From NCBI GenBank assembly GCA_010015655.1, contig ML976704.1, positions 459,110 to 523,109 on the forward strand: a stretch of 64,000 bases of DNA, given 5' to 3'. The notes under the pieces were generated by a model that saw nothing but the letters and a program-made list of their open reading frames with translations, was not told where the DNA came from and did not search any database. How positions within the stretch are numbered: position 1 is the stretch's first letter; every line of letters begins with the position of its first letter. This stretch comes from Bimuria novae-zelandiae CBS 107.79. Taxonomy: Eukaryota; Ascomycota; Dothideomycetes; Pleosporales; Didymosphaeriaceae. Of this stretch, positions 1 to 11,091 are shown one piece after another. The translations under genes and the position numbers were made by a program.

Positions 1-573
1 TTCGGGAGCCCACAAACCTGGCGTGCTCATAGTCTGGATGAGGTCTGCGCCAGCTAACAACGCGATTTGGATGCGTTTCTTCTGGCCATCCAAGGTCTCA
101 ATCCCGCCCAAGACCTCATTCAGTTCGTGGTCGAAATGGTCCAGCACCTTCACGGTGGGCAGGTACTCCTTGTGGAGCGGCTCCCACGGGTCAACACTGA
201 TCCAGGTCGAGCTGTCGCGCACAGCTATCCGCGTCATGTTGATACGGTGATGGGCGGGTGCCAGTCCGGCCTTTTTGTATGCATCGCCGACAGGGCTGAA
301 GAATCCGCCGAGAACTTCGTAGTTGGTCTCGAACTCGCAAAAGTCGGCAGCCTCCTCGAACATGCGAAGATGAAGATTGGTGGGCGGTGAGAACGAGCCG
401 CAGGACACAAGAACAAGTGGCTGTTTCGTCTCGTCGGAGAGTTTCCTCTTCAGCCTTTCGTCGGGGAATCTGTAGTTGTCGAGCGACATGGTTTCCGGGC
501 TTCCGAGAGCGGCGTCGACAGTGGGCTGTCGGTCGCCGCCGTTAGACAAGACGTCGTGGTTTGCAGCGCTCAT
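1..573 (-). CDS. NMA1: Nicotinamide/nicotinate mononucleotide adenylyltransferase (partial, C-terminus off the window)
   Basis: This enzyme joins NMN or nicotinate mononucleotide to ATP to make NAD or deamido-NAD, the last common step of NAD synthesis in nucleus and cytosol. The ATG is at 573 and 191 codons read open to base 1 without an intron. After a variable leader of about 50 residues comes VLVSCGSFSPPTNLHLRMFE (residues 54-73), the nucleotidyl-transferase signature with the GxFxPxT/H-type nucleotide loop. It is followed by the family's NYEVLGGFFSPVGDAYKK segment, the R/N-M-T-R region, the WISVDPWE segment and the start of LLAGADLIQTM. The second ATP-binding signature (ISSTxIR type) would lie downstream, outside the window. 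Fungal relatives are usually about 280-400 residues, so roughly half is seen. Family assignment is firm; activity cannot be judged without the C-terminus. Confidence 0.93.
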   Translation of the reverse strand, partial: MSAANHDVLSNGGDRQPTVDAALGSPETMSLDNYRFPDERLKRKLSDETKQPLVLVSCGSFSPPTNLHLRMFEEAADFCEFETNYEVLGGFFSPVGDAYKKAGLAPAHHRINMTRIAVRDSSTWISVDPWEPLHKEYLPTVKVLDHFDHELNEVLGGIETLDGQKKRIQIALLAGADLIQTMSTPGLWAPE

Positions 574-2420
574 ACTAAAGTGTGCACGATGAGGTGGATG
601 GGAGAGTGAGTGTCGGTGCCTGAAGCCGGGGCACCGGTTCAAGTGTAGGCAGAATCGGCGTGGGGCGCGCAGGGCTGGTGAAAGTAGCGGGTGAACCGAG
701 CGGCCTGGGCGAGGTCAATTGGCGTGTCGCAAATCTGGTCAGTCGGCGCTTCTCACCAAAAGCAAACGGTTGGGACACTGAGACACTGCCAGTGAGTCAA
801 TGAACGGGGATGTGATTGCTGAGACTGGCGTCGGAGGCGAACGGCGGGTGCCCGGAGATCAACGGGAGGCGGGGCTGTGGAGAAGAAGCGGCGCAGGTCG
901 TGTGAGGAGTACAGCAAGAAAGAGGAGGATGAGCAGGCGGCATGGCAAGTATTAGTAGTAGAGTGGGCCGCGACATTTGTAAAGCGGCCGGTCCCCAGCA
1001 GGCGACGGAGGTCTTTGCCTTTATTTCACGCGGCTGCTGGCGGGGTTAGCCGTTAAGCAGCGGTCGAGACGAGACCATTGCCGATGGCCCTTGTGCACAA
1101 GCACGTTCTGTGAGTGTTGCGAACCTGCATACGAGTGAAACATTTTCTGCACCCCGGCTGCTCCGATGGGAATGGCGTGTCAGCCAATCTATCCGTGCAA
1201 GTAGCATCCTAGAAGCTCGTGCGCATACAGGTGCAAATTCACCTCTAGCAAGAAGAAGAGGCATCGAATGTGGAAAGCTGATTAATTTGTATGGTGGGCG
1301 GCGCTTTTACGTGCCCCGCAATGGTATGCCACCCATGCGCCTGAAAGCGGTGGGGGACCCGCGGCTTGTGGACGTCGTGATAGAGTTCCCGCATAGTTCC
1401 AACATAGTAGGGACAAGTGAAGCAGCAAATGGAGCAGATGCCGCTTTGGGTGGATGGACAATAACAATGGCAAAGAGGGGCTCGCATACATGTAGACGGA
1501 CGAGTCACCAAATCGCCTGTGCACTACTATTCAGAAGTGGCAAGAGCACCTGAGGTAGCAGTTCTACAACATGGTGGAATTTACAAGAATGGGTCTAACT
1601 ATGGGAGAAAGCATGTGCGTGGGTGTATAATCCGTCGCTGTTCATGAAACCTCCGGCCAAGTACACGGCAGGCACGAGATACAACCCAGGCGCATTGAGA
1701 TGGAGGCTCGTTATGACGCATAGGAGGTGTCTTGGTCCTTCCGACATGCTGCGTGTTGCCCATGGTTGTCGGCAGTGCGAGCCATGTTTGCAAATCAGTT
1801 TGCCACCGAGAGGAGTGCAATTGATGTGCGTGCTAGGAAAAGTGATAGGGACCTGTCCAAAGGCTTGCCGGGTCGTGTAGATGGTATAGAGAGAAGCAGC
1901 ATTCAAGAGCTCGGCTGAGCTAAGTGAAGTACAGTCGCTCCGCTCGAGCCAAGGCCGGCGCTTGACAACGCCATCTTTATCATCCACCTCCGTCCAGCAC
2001 GACATCTGCACACCCCATCGTTATAACACACGCTCGCACCGTACCCAGTAGAGTCACGGCACGTGCAACCTGCATCCACAGTCCCTCACAAACCGCCGCT
2101 GCCTGTTTGCACTGGCCCGACTCACCGCATTCGCTTAGAGCGGCCTATGGCGCCCAAGTAAAGCAGCGACTGCTCTATGGAAAGAAAAGACCGACACTTG
2201 GTCCCATCTTCTTCTTCCCCTTCTTCTAGGTACGCCGCCCCGCTAGCACCCAAAAGCCCGCACAAGCAGCCCCAACACCTCCACCTCTACCGCCACCACG
2301 CTGTCTCGTGAACCTCATCCCCGCCTCTCGTCTGCTTCATCGGCACAGCTACTGCGACACCCACCGGGGCCTCAGTCTGGCACGAGCCGTCGAAGTTGAC
2401 CACGCAGCAACCAGAAACTC
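574..2420. other. Intergenic region between NMA1 and UFD4
   Basis: These 1.85 kb separate two divergent genes and should hold both promoters. Open frames of up to 147 codons occur on both strands (for example 1110-1553 plus and 1595-2011 minus), but none has a recognisable domain or a supporting splice pattern. Pyrimidine-rich tracts (for example CTTCTTCTTCCCCTTCTTCT around 2208-2227) precede the UFD4 start, as is common in fungal promoters and 5' leaders. Confidence 0.6.
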
Positions 2421-5400
2421 ATGTCGTCCAGAGTGACTCGCTCGTCTGCGAGGCTTTCATCAGGCTCCGTATCCTCGAACCCGCCGCAACCTCCCCCGCC
2501 GCCTCCGCCAGCGCGTGCTGGCTCGACGAGGAAGCGTAAGGCGTCAGCCCGCGAGTCCAGCCCCGGCGATCCCCAAGTACCGCCTGAAGCGCCTCTTGCA
2601 CGCGCCGCTCGTTCTAAGCGCACCAAAGTCGAGCAGCAGGACCCGCCCGCTGCCCCAGCCGGTCGCTCGAAGAAGGGCAAAGGCAAATCGGCCATGTCTG
2701 CGTCCGGGTACGAAGACCTCAGTACCTCCATCAATGCGGACGCCATGCTGATTAACGGCGACAGACAACCGACGGATACCCCAGAGGAGAAGGCGCAACC
2801 CTCCTCGTCTAGGCGCGGCAAGAGCGGCCGTAAGAGCGGCGGTCAAGGTGACACCTCCCGGCGATCGGCGAAGCTCTCCAAAGCTGAACCTACCACAGAA
2901 GCTGCTTCCTCGTCCTCGGCTCGTCGAGACGCCCGCAAATCGAACGCGAAGAACGATGACGACGTAGCTATGGAGGACGCGCCGGCCACAGAAGACACTC
3001 CGCAAGGTGGTTCTGGCCCCGGCCGACCCGACACCAGCGATGGTAGCAACGTGGATGGCCATGGAGGGCACTACGATGAGGACGACGACGACGATGACGA
3101 TGACCCCTTCGGAGGTAGCTTCCTCGGGCGTCATCCGGGAGGCCTCTCTGCCCTGCGTCATCTGAGTGGCATGGCGCAACTGATGAGCAGCACGAACAAC
3201 CGGCTACGAGGCATATTAGAACAGCTGCAATCAACAGATCCGACGATTCAGATGATAGCCTTGCAGGATCTTTCCGAGGTCTTGTTGATCTCGACCGAAG
3301 ACAATCTAGCCGGCCACTTCTCGCCTGATGCATATGTGAAAGAGCTGGTCAAGTTGATGCAGCCCAACGAATTCACAGGCGAAGAGAACCCCGATATGAT
3401 GCTCGTTGCGTGCCGGTGTCTTGCAAATTTGATGGAAGCCCTGCCGCAAGCCACAGCCAATGTTGTCTATGGTGGCGCTGTACCCATACTATGTTCGAAG
3501 TTACTTGAGATTCAGTACATTGACCTCGCGGAGCAGTGTTTGAGTACGCTGGAGAAGATCTCTGCCGAATTCCCTGCGTCCATCGTTCGCGAGGGTGGCC
3601 TCACGGCGTGTTTGACCTACCTCGACTTCTTTGCTACGGGCACTCAGCGGACAGCGGTCACCGCAGCCGCAAACTGTTGCCGAAATATACCTGAAGATTC
3701 TTTCTTAACTGTTCGCGATGTCATGCCAATTCTCGGGAATATCTTGAAGAACAGCGACCAAAAGGTTGTGGAGCAAGGTTGCATCTGCATTTCCAGGATT
3801 GTACAGAGCTTCAAGCACCAAGACAGCAAGCTCGAGGAGCTTGTCAGCCCTGAGCTGCTCCGAGCCATACTAGGACTACTTTTGCCTGGTACAACCAATC
3901 TCATTGGACCAAACATCCACACCATGTTTCTCCAGGTCATTGCTTACACAGCCAAAGCGAGTCCGCGCCTCTCAGCCGAACTTTTCAAGATGAACGTTGT
4001 GGATACGCTCTACCAGATCTTGACTGGAGTATCTCCGCCAAGTGGGACCGAAGACGTCGCCACTAAGATCGACACGGTCGTCATCATGCAAGCTCTCATC
4101 CACCGACCCAAGGATCAAGTATTGGAGACACTCAATGTCATTTGTGAGCTCTTGCCTGCTGTGACGAGGGAAGACTTAACGTACTTGGATGCCCTCTTCG
4201 ATGCCGGCTACCCCGGCGAGAGCGCCCCGCCACTGTCGGCTTCTAGGACGAGTAATGCAGCCGGCGAGAACCGTGTTGAGCTTCTTGAGGATTGCAAGGA
4301 GCAAGTTAAGCGCTTCGCTGTTATCTTGCTTCCTACTTTGACAGACGTGTACTCAAGCACTGTTAATCTGAACGTCCGGCAGAAAGTCTTAACGGCGCAG
4401 CTGAAAATGCTCTCCAATCTCGACACCGATATTCTGGAAGAGGCACTCCGTGCCGTACCCTACGCTTCGTATCTGGCGTCCATCTTCTCGCAACAAGATC
4501 ACCCGACCTTGGTCACATTTGCGCTCCAGGCCGCGGAACTCCTGTTGAAGCGTCTCGAGCCAATCTATCGGTATCAATTTTACCGCGAGGGTGTCATATC
4601 CGAGATCGCAAAACTCGCCAGCCGCCCCTGCAAGTCTTTGGAACTGCGGCCGAAGGATTCGAAGGCTACCATTGAAGTAGAAGCGGCTGCGGAGTCGAAT
4701 GCTAGCTCCAGTTCATCCGGCGAAGTGGACATGGAGCAGGACGTTGGTGTAGACATGGGCGTTGAAGTTCACTCAGAGGATGAAGACGAAGAGAACGGAA
4801 TGGAAGACGAAGAGCAACATGACCAGAGCGACAACCGAGATGACGAGGACGATTCAGATTCCTCGTCTTCCTCGGAACGCTATCAGCCGCCACCAATGCC
4901 GAACGCTGAAGATGTCATTACGCTGCGAGCCAAGAAATTCATTGAAGTCCACGAGAATGACGACGCCAAAACAATAGGGGAGAAGGCCACCGTCATTATG
5001 AACGACCTGAAGTCTCTCGCTATGGAGATACGTCGGTGCGTCCTTGAAGATGGCCTAGGGGACTGTATTCAATTATTCACCCGTCTCGCCGGCTACTTTG
5101 AGGGTGACGCTCTTGAAAGCATTACCAGTTACGAACTCATGTCGTCTGGCATTGTCGAAGTTCTATTGGACGTTTTCTCAACATCCAAGACTCCTACCGG
5201 CGTTGATCCCCGCCCCCTGTTCCTGGAAGCTTTCATGCGCACCAACAGCAAGGCCAAAATCAAGACCACTACCAGCGCGTCTCCTGCCACTTCGTTTAGC
5301 GTCCTCGTTAGCAAGCTCCAAGATTTACTCAGTAGGGCTGAACACTTCGAAGTCATCACAGTCCACCAACATTCGTATGACAGTCGTGGGAGCGCCACTT

Positions 5401-8117
5401 CCATGCTAGCTAAGCAGCTACGATTGAAGCTAATGGCTGATGAGGATTCCGGCATCCCAAAGACGTACCGCAACATGATGGTCTCGATACATGCTATTGC
5501 AACGTTCAAAGCACTGGATGATTACCTGAGGCCGCGCATTAGTATCGCTGAGCGCTCCCGTGGAGCGCGGAGTCGCGATGTTGCTGCGTATGCACAAGCG
5601 ATTGCTGAAGGACGTTTGCCGGTTCCGCAACCCCCCCATACTCCTTCTGAGTCTACCAATCGTTCTTCCTCACGGAAGTCTTCTAAAGCAAAACCGTCAG
5701 GGTCTACAGCACCTGCGCAAGCTGGCCCTAGCTCCGCCTCGCAGGAGAAGCCACGTCGCTCTAGTAGACGGCAGCAAGCGCAACCGCCTCCACCTCCGCC
5801 GCCACCAGCGTTGCCAAGGTCTGCCGCTGACCGTGATCCCGTTGAGTGCGCCGATGAGGAACGCCTTTCAGACCCAGACTCAATAGATGAGAACAGCACT
5901 CTAAACGCCATCATGGATGATCTTGAGGACGACATGGACGAAGAGCAGCCAGACCCCTCCGCTGTCAGTGTTGAGGTCGCGCCCACAGGCAAAGTCACTG
6001 CTCGCAAAGACGATGGAACCCGAGTAGCTACACCTGTGCAAGGCCAGACACCTACCAAACCGCCTACACAAGAGCGGTTATCAACGCCTTCACGGCTATC
6101 TTCGCTCCTCCGTGGCGCTGCTGCACAGCAAGGCTTCGGTGGCCTCTCTGGCGCCTTGTCGTATGCAGCTGCGGTGCAGTCCACTCCGCAAGACTGGCAT
6201 ATCGAATTCAGTGTGAACGACCAGCCGATTTCGAATGATACGACGATTTACCGCGCGGTACATTTCAACCAAGGCGAGCCGGGAGACGTGTCGCATCGTA
6301 CTGTGTGGAACGCAATTCACACGATCAAGTTCAAGCGAGTATCTGGTCCTCCGTCAACGGAATCGAATGCGATTACTCCGCCTTCCGGCTCAAAGGCCGA
6401 CACATCGGAGATGCCACAGTCGCTGAACGATCATCCTGTCACTTCTGGCATTTTGCGACTGCTCAGCATCCTGCATGGTCTCAACGCGAACATGGACGAT
6501 CTTGTCTCGGACAATCGAGAACAGCTCAAGGCTAATGCAGAGCCTTTATCGCAGTTCGTCAACACGAAACTGACTGCGAAGCTGAACCGGCAATTGGAGG
6601 AACCGTTGATCGTAGCAAGTAACTGCCTGCCCAGCTGGAGCGAGGACTTGGCGCGTCTCTACCCTTTCCTCTTCCCTTTCGAGACCCGTCACTTGTTCGT
6701 GCAGTCCACTTCGTTTGGATACTCGCGATCCATGACCCGTTGGCAAAATTCACAGCCAGCTTCCGACAATCGGCACGACCGCCACCGTGACGAGCGACCT
6801 TTCCTGGGACGCTTACAGCGTCAAAAGGTCAGGATATCTCGTGCACGAATCTTGGAGTCAGCCATGAAAGTTATGCACCTCTACGGTCACTCTCCGAGCG
6901 TTCTGGAAGTGGAGTATTTTGAAGAGGTCGGTACAGGCCTTGGACCTACTCTGGAATTCTATTCGTCGGTGTCAAAAGAGTTTTCGAAGAAAAAGCTGAA
7001 GCTCTGGCGCGAGAATGAGTCGAACGGTGATGACGAATACGCTTTCGGGAAGCGAGGTCTATTCCCAGCTCCTATGAGCGTAGAACAGGCGAAGACCGAG
7101 AATGGAGCCAAGATCCTAGAACTCTTCAAAACTCTAGGTAAATTCGTCGCACGCTCAATGTTGGACTCTAGGATCATTGATGTGTCGTTCAATCCGACTT
7201 TCTTCCGCATAGGCGATGGAAACGCTACGGTCGCACCTTCTCTAGGAACCGTGAAGTCTGTAGACGACGACCTGGCCAAGTCACTCCAGCTTCTAAAGCA
7301 ATTCGCCGATGCAAAGAAGGAAATCGAGAGCAACTCTACCATGTCCGCTTCGGAGAAAGCCTCGGCTATGAAGGCTACCGTGATACAAGACTGTCATGTG
7401 GAGGACCTGGGCCTTGATTTCACCCTGCCTGGATATCCGATTGATCTCATTGAGAATGGTGCGGATAAAGCAGTCACGATCGATAACGTGGATACCTACA
7501 TCGACAAGGTGCTTGAGTTTACGCTAGGTTCAGGAGTTCAGCGCCAAGTGGATGCTTTCAGGGCGGGCTTTTCTGAAGTATTCCCATACTCCGCACTGAA
7601 GGCTTTTACCCCCGATGAGCTGGTCATGCTCTTTGGACGCGTGGATGAGGACTGGTCTCTCGAAAGTAAGTTGTCCTTGTGAGCTTGACGTTGATCCTTG
7701 ACCGCTAACCAATACAGCTCTAATGGATTCCATCAAGACGGACCACGGGTACAATCTTGATAGCAAGAGCGTTCGCAATCTCTTGCAAGCTATGAGCGAG
7801 TTTTCGGCCACTGAGCGCCGCGACTTCTTGCAGTTTATTACTGGTAGTCCGAAGCTTCCTATTGGTGGTAAGTGCTCGTTCAATGAATGTATCAGTGAGC
7901 TGCTGTTAATATGTTCCTAGGCTTCAAGAACCTCACTCCAATGTTTACGGTCGTATGCAAGCCGAGCGAGCCGCCCTACACATCGGACGACTATCTCCCG
8001 AGTGTTATGACTTGTGTCAACTATCTCAAGATGCCCGATTACAGCAGTATGGAGATTCTCCGTGAGAAACTCCGTGTTGCCATTCAGGAGGGGCAAGGCG
8101 CCTTCCATCTTTCTTAA
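2421..8117 (+). CDS. UFD4: HECT-type E3 ubiquitin ligase, Ufd4/TRIP12 family
   Basis: Three exons (2421-7665, 7718-7867, 7921-8117) give 1,863 residues. Both introns are GT-AG, 52-53 bases; the first has a GCTAAC branch site. The family ubiquitinates N-degron and ubiquitin-fusion (UFD) substrates in nucleus and cytosol. The N-terminus is basic, Ser/Pro-rich and acidic (poly-Asp near residue 225). An armadillo-like helical region begins at [11 protein letters not shown] (about 240) and runs to about 760. Acidic and proline-rich linkers follow. The HECT domain occupies about 1460-1863, from [15 protein letters not shown] through [20 protein letters not shown] to the C lobe. The catalytic cysteine is Cys1830 in [14 protein letters not shown], encoded by the third exon, and the C-terminus GQGAFHLS fits the family. 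Without splicing the frame stops at 7682 and lacks the active site, which supports the introns. Confidence 0.95.
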
Positions 8118-8943
8118 GCACGCAGGCTGGACCATGACTACCATATTGCTGGGGTTCGGCGCACTTCCATAGGGCGACTTCGAAGTCACAATTCGCTTCA
8201 TATGCTAGGCGTGGGAATTTTTTATCTCGATGCATTAATGTAGGATGGAACGGAACCGGGACTGGGCTTGGTGTTGCTTTCACGACTGACGCCCACGAGA
8301 CACAATATGCATCAGGACACAAAGTCCAAGGCGTTTCATGCTTGTACAGTACCATCACATAGCGTATCTCACAAATTCTGGATGGGTGGATGGGAATGAG
8401 TTTAGACCCCTTGGGTCAGTAATCATACATGGCCCTTCAATGGTCTCTTAAGTGTTGTGTGTTGCATGATCTATTCAGGTCGTTGAAGTCGATAGAAGAA
8501 AAGCTCGTGACGGGATCGAACATGTCATCGATTAGCGCGGCTGTAATGTGGGTCCCAGGCCGGCCGAACCTTGGAACGACGCACATGACCCTGGCGCGTA
8601 ACGAAAGTTTTAGTAATTCGAATGTTCCACTCATATGTATTCCTGTTTCGTTGTGCATGTGCAGGAAGCGTCGCACAGAATGCAAACGCTGAAGAGTTGC
8701 CAAGCTTCGGATAAATAGGCACCGAGCTGATCTCGACGAACACAGCCTGACACGCACGACACACTCAACTTCTCACAACACAACACATGCACGCTGTGTT
8801 CCGTTACTTGTGCGATCAAGACCGCCTCGTCGCACGCATTTTCGGAGACCTTCGTACTCTGGAACTTCTTCACACCACGCACACGGCAACCTTGAGCATG
8901 CAACGTGTAGCCCGGATACCCCGCAGACATTCTAAAACCAAAG
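8118..8943. other. Intergenic region UFD4 to Smr-domain gene
   Basis: It contains the UFD4 3' flank and the promoter of the downstream gene. Short frames on both strands show no recognisable product. An AT-rich GGATAAATAGG at about 8709 is a possible TATA-like element, but this is weak. Confidence 0.5.
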
Positions 8944-10610
8944 ATGGATGAAGAGCTCCACGCCCTCGAGGTACGCACGCGCCACGGCTGCACAAGCGCC
9001 CGCAAACGCTAAGAACACGACAGGAAGAATTTTGCCCACCATTAGACCCCGCTCTTGTCCACGCGCTATACCCGGACTATGCGGGGCAGGAAGGCGGAAC
9101 CGCAGTGCTGAAAAGCCTCTTGGAGGATTTGAAGCAGACAGCTATCATTGAGCAGCTTACTGATTTTGTCCCCTCAGGAAGCAGCGGCAGTGCGGCGCGG
9201 TCAAGTCCGAGCAAGCAGTCTGACGAAGTTGAATCAAACGCGGAAACATGGACTTCACAAACCACTGTGACCGATTATACGAGCTTGTCGAACGACCTGG
9301 CTACACTGGGCTTTGGAGCAAGTTTGCCTAGTTCAGATGCCTCAACAGGAGAGGGTAGAGTCCGGGACCCAGGAAGCCCCGAAGCACAGGCAAAGGAACA
9401 GGTGCTTGCGAAGATGTTCCCTGCGCTTCGATCGGAATTTGTTGCTTACACTCTGAAGAAGTGTAGGGATGATCTTGAGAGGGCAACGGATGAGTTACTG
9501 AACCACGTGTATTTTGAGGACATACGAAGGAGTCCAGAGGAAGAGGTACCGGTCGCAAGAGGTATTGATGCGTTCTCAGAAGAGCATCATCTTCCGCAGT
9601 ATGGCAAGAAGGGGAAAAAGCGGAAGCAGAAGGGAATCAACTTGTACGGGGTGACATCTGCATCTAACTCGGAATCAGAGCTCAGCCCAACGGTGCCTAT
9701 TGCAAACAAATGGATGGACAGCGGGCGTGATGTGGATTTTCTGGCTTCGCGTACCAATGTCGCACCGAAAACCATTGCATCGCTTTACCACGCAAACAAT
9801 ATGTCGTTACCCGGCACCATCACCGCAATGATGAAGAAAACCATCGCCACACACGTGAAGGAGGAACCCGAGGCCTCGATCATTCAGCCTGCCCTCAAGC
9901 TTAACGACGAATTTCCGAACATTGAACTAGAATACGCCAATGCTTTGATCCGGCTAACCGCTCCTTCCACAGCAAAAGCGCACGAACTCGCAAAACGACT
10001 TACCTACCCCAGCACCGCATCAGTTGCCGGCGGTCTGCAAGTGATACCCCGCTACGCCCCATTCAACCTCTCCGAACCGACACCAGATACTTTCAAGCTT
10101 CCGGAACTACCGCCTTCGGCCAACCCTCGTACAGCAGCCTCGCTATCCGCAGATCGTGGTACAGCTTTCTCCCAAGCCTCAGCTGCGTACCGCAAAGGCC
10201 GTTCAAACCCACTCTTCAAAGCTGCAGCTGGATACTATGCCCAGGTCGGCCGTGACACGAACGCCCACCTCCACGCACAAAACGAAGCGGATGCCGATCT
10301 CTTCGTCGCTCAGCAATCTTCTGCTAAGGTTCTCGATCTGCATGGCGTAACGGTGGACAATGCCACGAGGATTGCTAGACTGAGGACCAAGGTATGGTGG
10401 GAAAGCTTGGGCGAATTGAGAATACCGGGTTACAAGGGAGGCCGCGGAGTCATTGAGCCTTTCAGAATTGTGACGGGTTTGGGCAGACATAGTGAGGGAG
10501 GGAGAGCGAAGATTGGACCTGCTGTGTTCCGCGCGTTGAGGCAGGATGGCTGGAAGGTGGAGGCTGAGAGTGGGGAGGTGTTTGTAACAGGAAGGGTGAG
10601 GAAGGTGTGA
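8944..10610 (+). CDS. CUE2: CUE-like / DUF1771 / Smr-domain protein, Cue2-type putative endonuclease
   Basis: Exons 8944-8970 and 9024-10610 encode 537 residues. The 27-base first exon gives MDEELHALE and joins in frame to EEFCPPLDPALV; without it the frame has no ATG at its beginning. The intron is GT-AG, 53 bases. A CUE-like helical region lies near residues 134-180 (QVLAKMFPALRSEFVAYTL). A DUF1771 segment (about 385-440, SQASAAYRKGRSNPLFKAAA) precedes a C-terminal Smr domain with LDLHGV (about 446) and the TGLGRHSEGGRAKIGPAV loop (about 492-509). In the family, yeast Cue2 and animal NONU-1 cut mRNA at collided ribosomes in no-go decay, using the Smr fold, with CUE domains binding ubiquitin. 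The domain order supports that assignment, but orthology is inferred and cleavage cannot be read from sequence alone. Confidence 0.87.
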
Positions 10611-11091
10611 CCACGAGAGGAAGTGGTGCACCGCGGGTAGTTTCGCATCACGTTGCGCGATGAAGTTTGGTTTGCACGAGGAGCGCGTCTTTGGGCCACG
10701 TTGAAAAGTGATCTGGACCGACGGCTGGAGCATGGGAGGAGTACGTGGTGGATCGACCTAGAAACCCATCGAATGACCAGATACACCATTGGCACCACGG
10801 AATACTTCCATTGTTCCTCGTACCTACGCAAGGTTAGGTAGCTGCCTTTTACGCACCTGCCCGGCCTCGAGCGCGCCTTCTTCGATGGCCCTGCCTGCCA
10901 CTAGTACATATTATGGAATCGTCATGTCTCCCGTTAGGAGGAAGGAGTGACCATCTGGCCAGTGATAACAGTTCTCGGCTCAGGTTCCTCTAAGCTCACT
11001 CTCACATCCACTCCAGCGCATCATTGGATCGCTTTGTGTGACGAACCATTCTTCAATATTGCTTACAACAGCCAACGATAGACCTTCTACG
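10611..11091. other. Intergenic region upstream of the CBM18-But2 gene
   Basis: About 480 bases with no supported gene. It holds the 3' flank of the Smr gene and the putative promoter of the secreted chitin-binding gene. Confidence 0.5.

Noticed and set aside
1110..2011. Frames of 147 (plus) and 138 (minus) codons between NMA1 and UFD4
   Set aside because: No domain, no splice support, and overlapping frames on both strands suggest chance in GC-rich promoter DNA.
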